A stretch of DNA of 7,879 bases from Paracoccaceae bacterium (GTDB lineage: Bacteria > Pseudomonadota > Alphaproteobacteria > Rhodobacterales > Rhodobacteraceae). The stretch is from contig SKMI01000072.1 in NCBI GenBank assembly GCA_007121115.1, positions 1 through 7,879 of the forward strand, given 5' to 3'. Shown one piece after another: positions 6,708 through 7,879 of this stretch. Numbering within the stretch: the first letter of the stretch is position 1; every line of letters begins with the position of its first letter. Under the pieces are notes generated by a model that did not search any database, was not told where the DNA came from, and saw only the letters and a list, made by a program, of their open reading frames with translations. Made by a program: the position numbers and the translations under genes.

Positions 6708-6729
6708 CTTCATCTTGCTGAAAATACCC
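6708..6729. repeat. Short bipartite intergenic motif, copy 2
   Basis: CTTCATCTTGC (6708-6718), spacer TGA, AAATACCC (6722-6729); second copy of the motif at 5069-5090, in the same orientation. It lies 37 bases beyond the betA stop. On the minus strand it reads GGGTATTT..., so it could form part of the betA 3' untranslated end. Confidence 0.6.
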
Positions 6730-6739
6730 AATTCCCGTG

Positions 6740-6755
6740 CGCGCCATAAAGCGCG
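6740..6755 (-). terminator. Weak hairpin after betA
   Basis: A 5-bp GC stem (6740-6744 with 6751-6755) around a 6-base loop, beginning 11 bases after the betA stop. A TATTTT run follows on the minus strand, but more than 10 bases from the stem. This is a possible but poor intrinsic terminator. Confidence 0.25.
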
Positions 6756-6766
6756 ACCCAAGCCCC

Positions 6767-7879
6767 TCAGCGCTGCGCCACCCGCCAGTCCGGATGCACC
6801 CAGGGTTCCAGGTTTTCGCGCGGCAGCGGATCGCGGCCCAGGATGTGATCGGCCATCTTCTCGCCCGCCATGATGCTGGGCGCGTTCAGGTTGCCGTTGG
6901 TGATGCGCGGAAAAATCGAACTGTCCGCCACCCGCAACCCCTCGACCCCGATCACCCGGCCCTGCGGGTCTACCACCGCCATCGGGTCGTCGGCCCGCCC
7001 CATCCGCGCCGTGCCGCAGGGGTGATAGGCGCTTTCGACATGCGCGCGGATGAAATCGTCCAGCGCGGCATCGTCCTGCACATCGGCCCCCGGCTGGATC
7101 TCGTGCCGCAGGTAAGGGGCGAAAGCCGCCTGCCCCATGATCTCGCGCGTCAGCCGGATACAGGTGCGGAACTCGGCCCAGTCGTCGGGGTGACTCATGT
7201 AGTTGAAGCGGATGCGCGGGGCGTCCTCGGGCTTGGCCGAAGCCAGCTTCACCCAGCCCCGGCTTTTCGACCGCATCGGGCCCACATGGGTCTGGAACCC
7301 GTGCCCCTCGGCCACCGCCTTGCCGTCATAGCGCACGGCGATGGGCAGGAAATGATACTGGATGTCCGGGTAGTCCACCCCGGCGGCGGAGCGGATGAAG
7401 GCCGCGGCCTCGAACTGGTTCGATGCCCCCGGCCCGCGGCCCAGGAACAGCCACTGCGCGCCGACCCAGGCCTTGCCCAGCAGGTTCCAGTAGCGGTAGA
7501 GCGTGATCGGCTGGGCCGCCGCGTATTGCAGGTACAGCTCCAGATGATCCTGCAGGTTCTGCCCCACCCCGGGCCGGTCGGCGCGCACCTCGATCCCGTG
7601 TTCGGCCAGATGCTCGGCCGGGCCGATCCCCGAGAGCATCAGGAGCTTCGGCGTGTTGATCGACGAGGTCGCCAGCACCACCTCGCGCCGCGCGCGCAAC
7701 ACCTCCAGCCGGCCCCGGCGCCGCACCTCCACGCCGACGGCGCGCCCGCCCTCGAAGACCACGCGCCGCGCCTCGGCCCGAAGCAGGCGGCAGTTGGCGC
7801 GCTTCAGCGCCGGGCGCAGGTAGGCCTGCGCGGTGGACCAGCGCCGCCCGTTCCGGATCGTCGCCTCCATGGCGCCGAA
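6767..7879 (-). CDS. betA: Choline dehydrogenase-like GMC oxidoreductase (3' part; start outside window)
   Basis: The last 370 residues of an FAD-dependent GMC oxidoreductase, closest by eye to BetA, which oxidises choline to betaine aldehyde in glycine-betaine synthesis. The frame is open to the window edge (F-G-A before the first Met), so the ATG at 7870 is internal; the N-terminal FAD-binding glycine motif lies beyond the window. Visible hallmarks are the 'GRRWSTAQAYLRPA' segment, GMC signature 2 (SSINTPKLLMLSGIGP), 'GPGASNQFEAAAFIRS', 'FNYMSHPDDWAEFR...TREIM', the catalytic histidine in SAYHPCGT (codon 7022-7024) and the paired asparagine in GNLNAPSIM (codon 6884-6886). The full family length is about 550 residues. 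After CGT it reads A-R-M-G where E. coli has C-K-M-G. Other GMC alcohol dehydrogenases are possible, but BetA is favoured. The betB/betI neighbours, if present, would lie outside. Confidence 0.88.
   Translation of the reverse strand, partial: FGAMEATIRNGRRWSTAQAYLRPALKRANCRLLRAEARRVVFEGGRAVGVEVRRRGRLEVLRARREVVLATSSINTPKLLMLSGIGPAEHLAEHGIEVRADRPGVGQNLQDHLELYLQYAAAQPITLYRYWNLLGKAWVGAQWLFLGRGPGASNQFEAAAFIRSAAGVDYPDIQYHFLPIAVRYDGKAVAEGHGFQTHVGPMRSKSRGWVKLASAKPEDAPRIRFNYMSHPDDWAEFRTCIRLTREIMGQAAFAPYLRHEIQPGADVQDDAALDDFIRAHVESAYHPCGTARMGRADDPMAVVDPQGRVIGVEGLRVADSSIFPRITNGNLNAPSIMAGEKMADHILGRDPLPRENLEPWVHPDWRVAQR

Overview
The window looks like a chromosomal piece of an alphaproteobacterium of the Rhodobacterales (Rhodobacter/Paracoccus/Roseobacter group). 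This rests on the high GC content, the protein styles (Aap/Bzt-type transporter, BetA, a SNase protein with a C-terminal sunset-type domain) and the intergenic sequence. It carries eight protein genes, two of them cut by the window edges. I see no rRNA, tRNA, CRISPR array, insertion sequence or phage gene.

Plus strand, 1-5022: one transcription unit. It opens with the 3' end of the periplasmic binding-protein gene of a general L-amino-acid ABC transporter (aapJ, called bztA in Rhodobacter). A strong GC hairpin follows in the intercistronic gap, then the two permease genes (aapQ, aapM) and the ATPase gene (aapP). Together these encode a complete polar-amino-acid importer. Its last gene overlaps, by a TTGA stop/start junction, a zinc-dependent histone-deacetylase-family (AcuC-like) deacetylase gene. 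The natural start of that gene is therefore a TTG and its translation is probably coupled to aapP.

Convergent junction, 5023-5205: 183 bp without a gene. It carries the first of two copies of a short bipartite motif (CTTCATCTTGC, 3 variable bases, AAATACCC).

Minus strand, 7879-5206, read leftward: a truncated choline dehydrogenase gene (betA-like) and a 183-bp gap with the second motif copy and a triple TTAAC array that matches the CtrA box layout. Then come an exported staphylococcal-nuclease-like protein, a 109-bp gap with a 7-bp hairpin, and a hemerythrin-family di-iron protein.

The plus-strand genes form a functional unit (amino-acid uptake plus a deacetylase that may act on acetylated metabolites or proteins). 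The minus-strand genes look like unrelated single genes. I found no clearly new multi-gene system. The points most worth checking are the deacetylase coupled to the transporter, the repeated intergenic motif and the possible CtrA box array.
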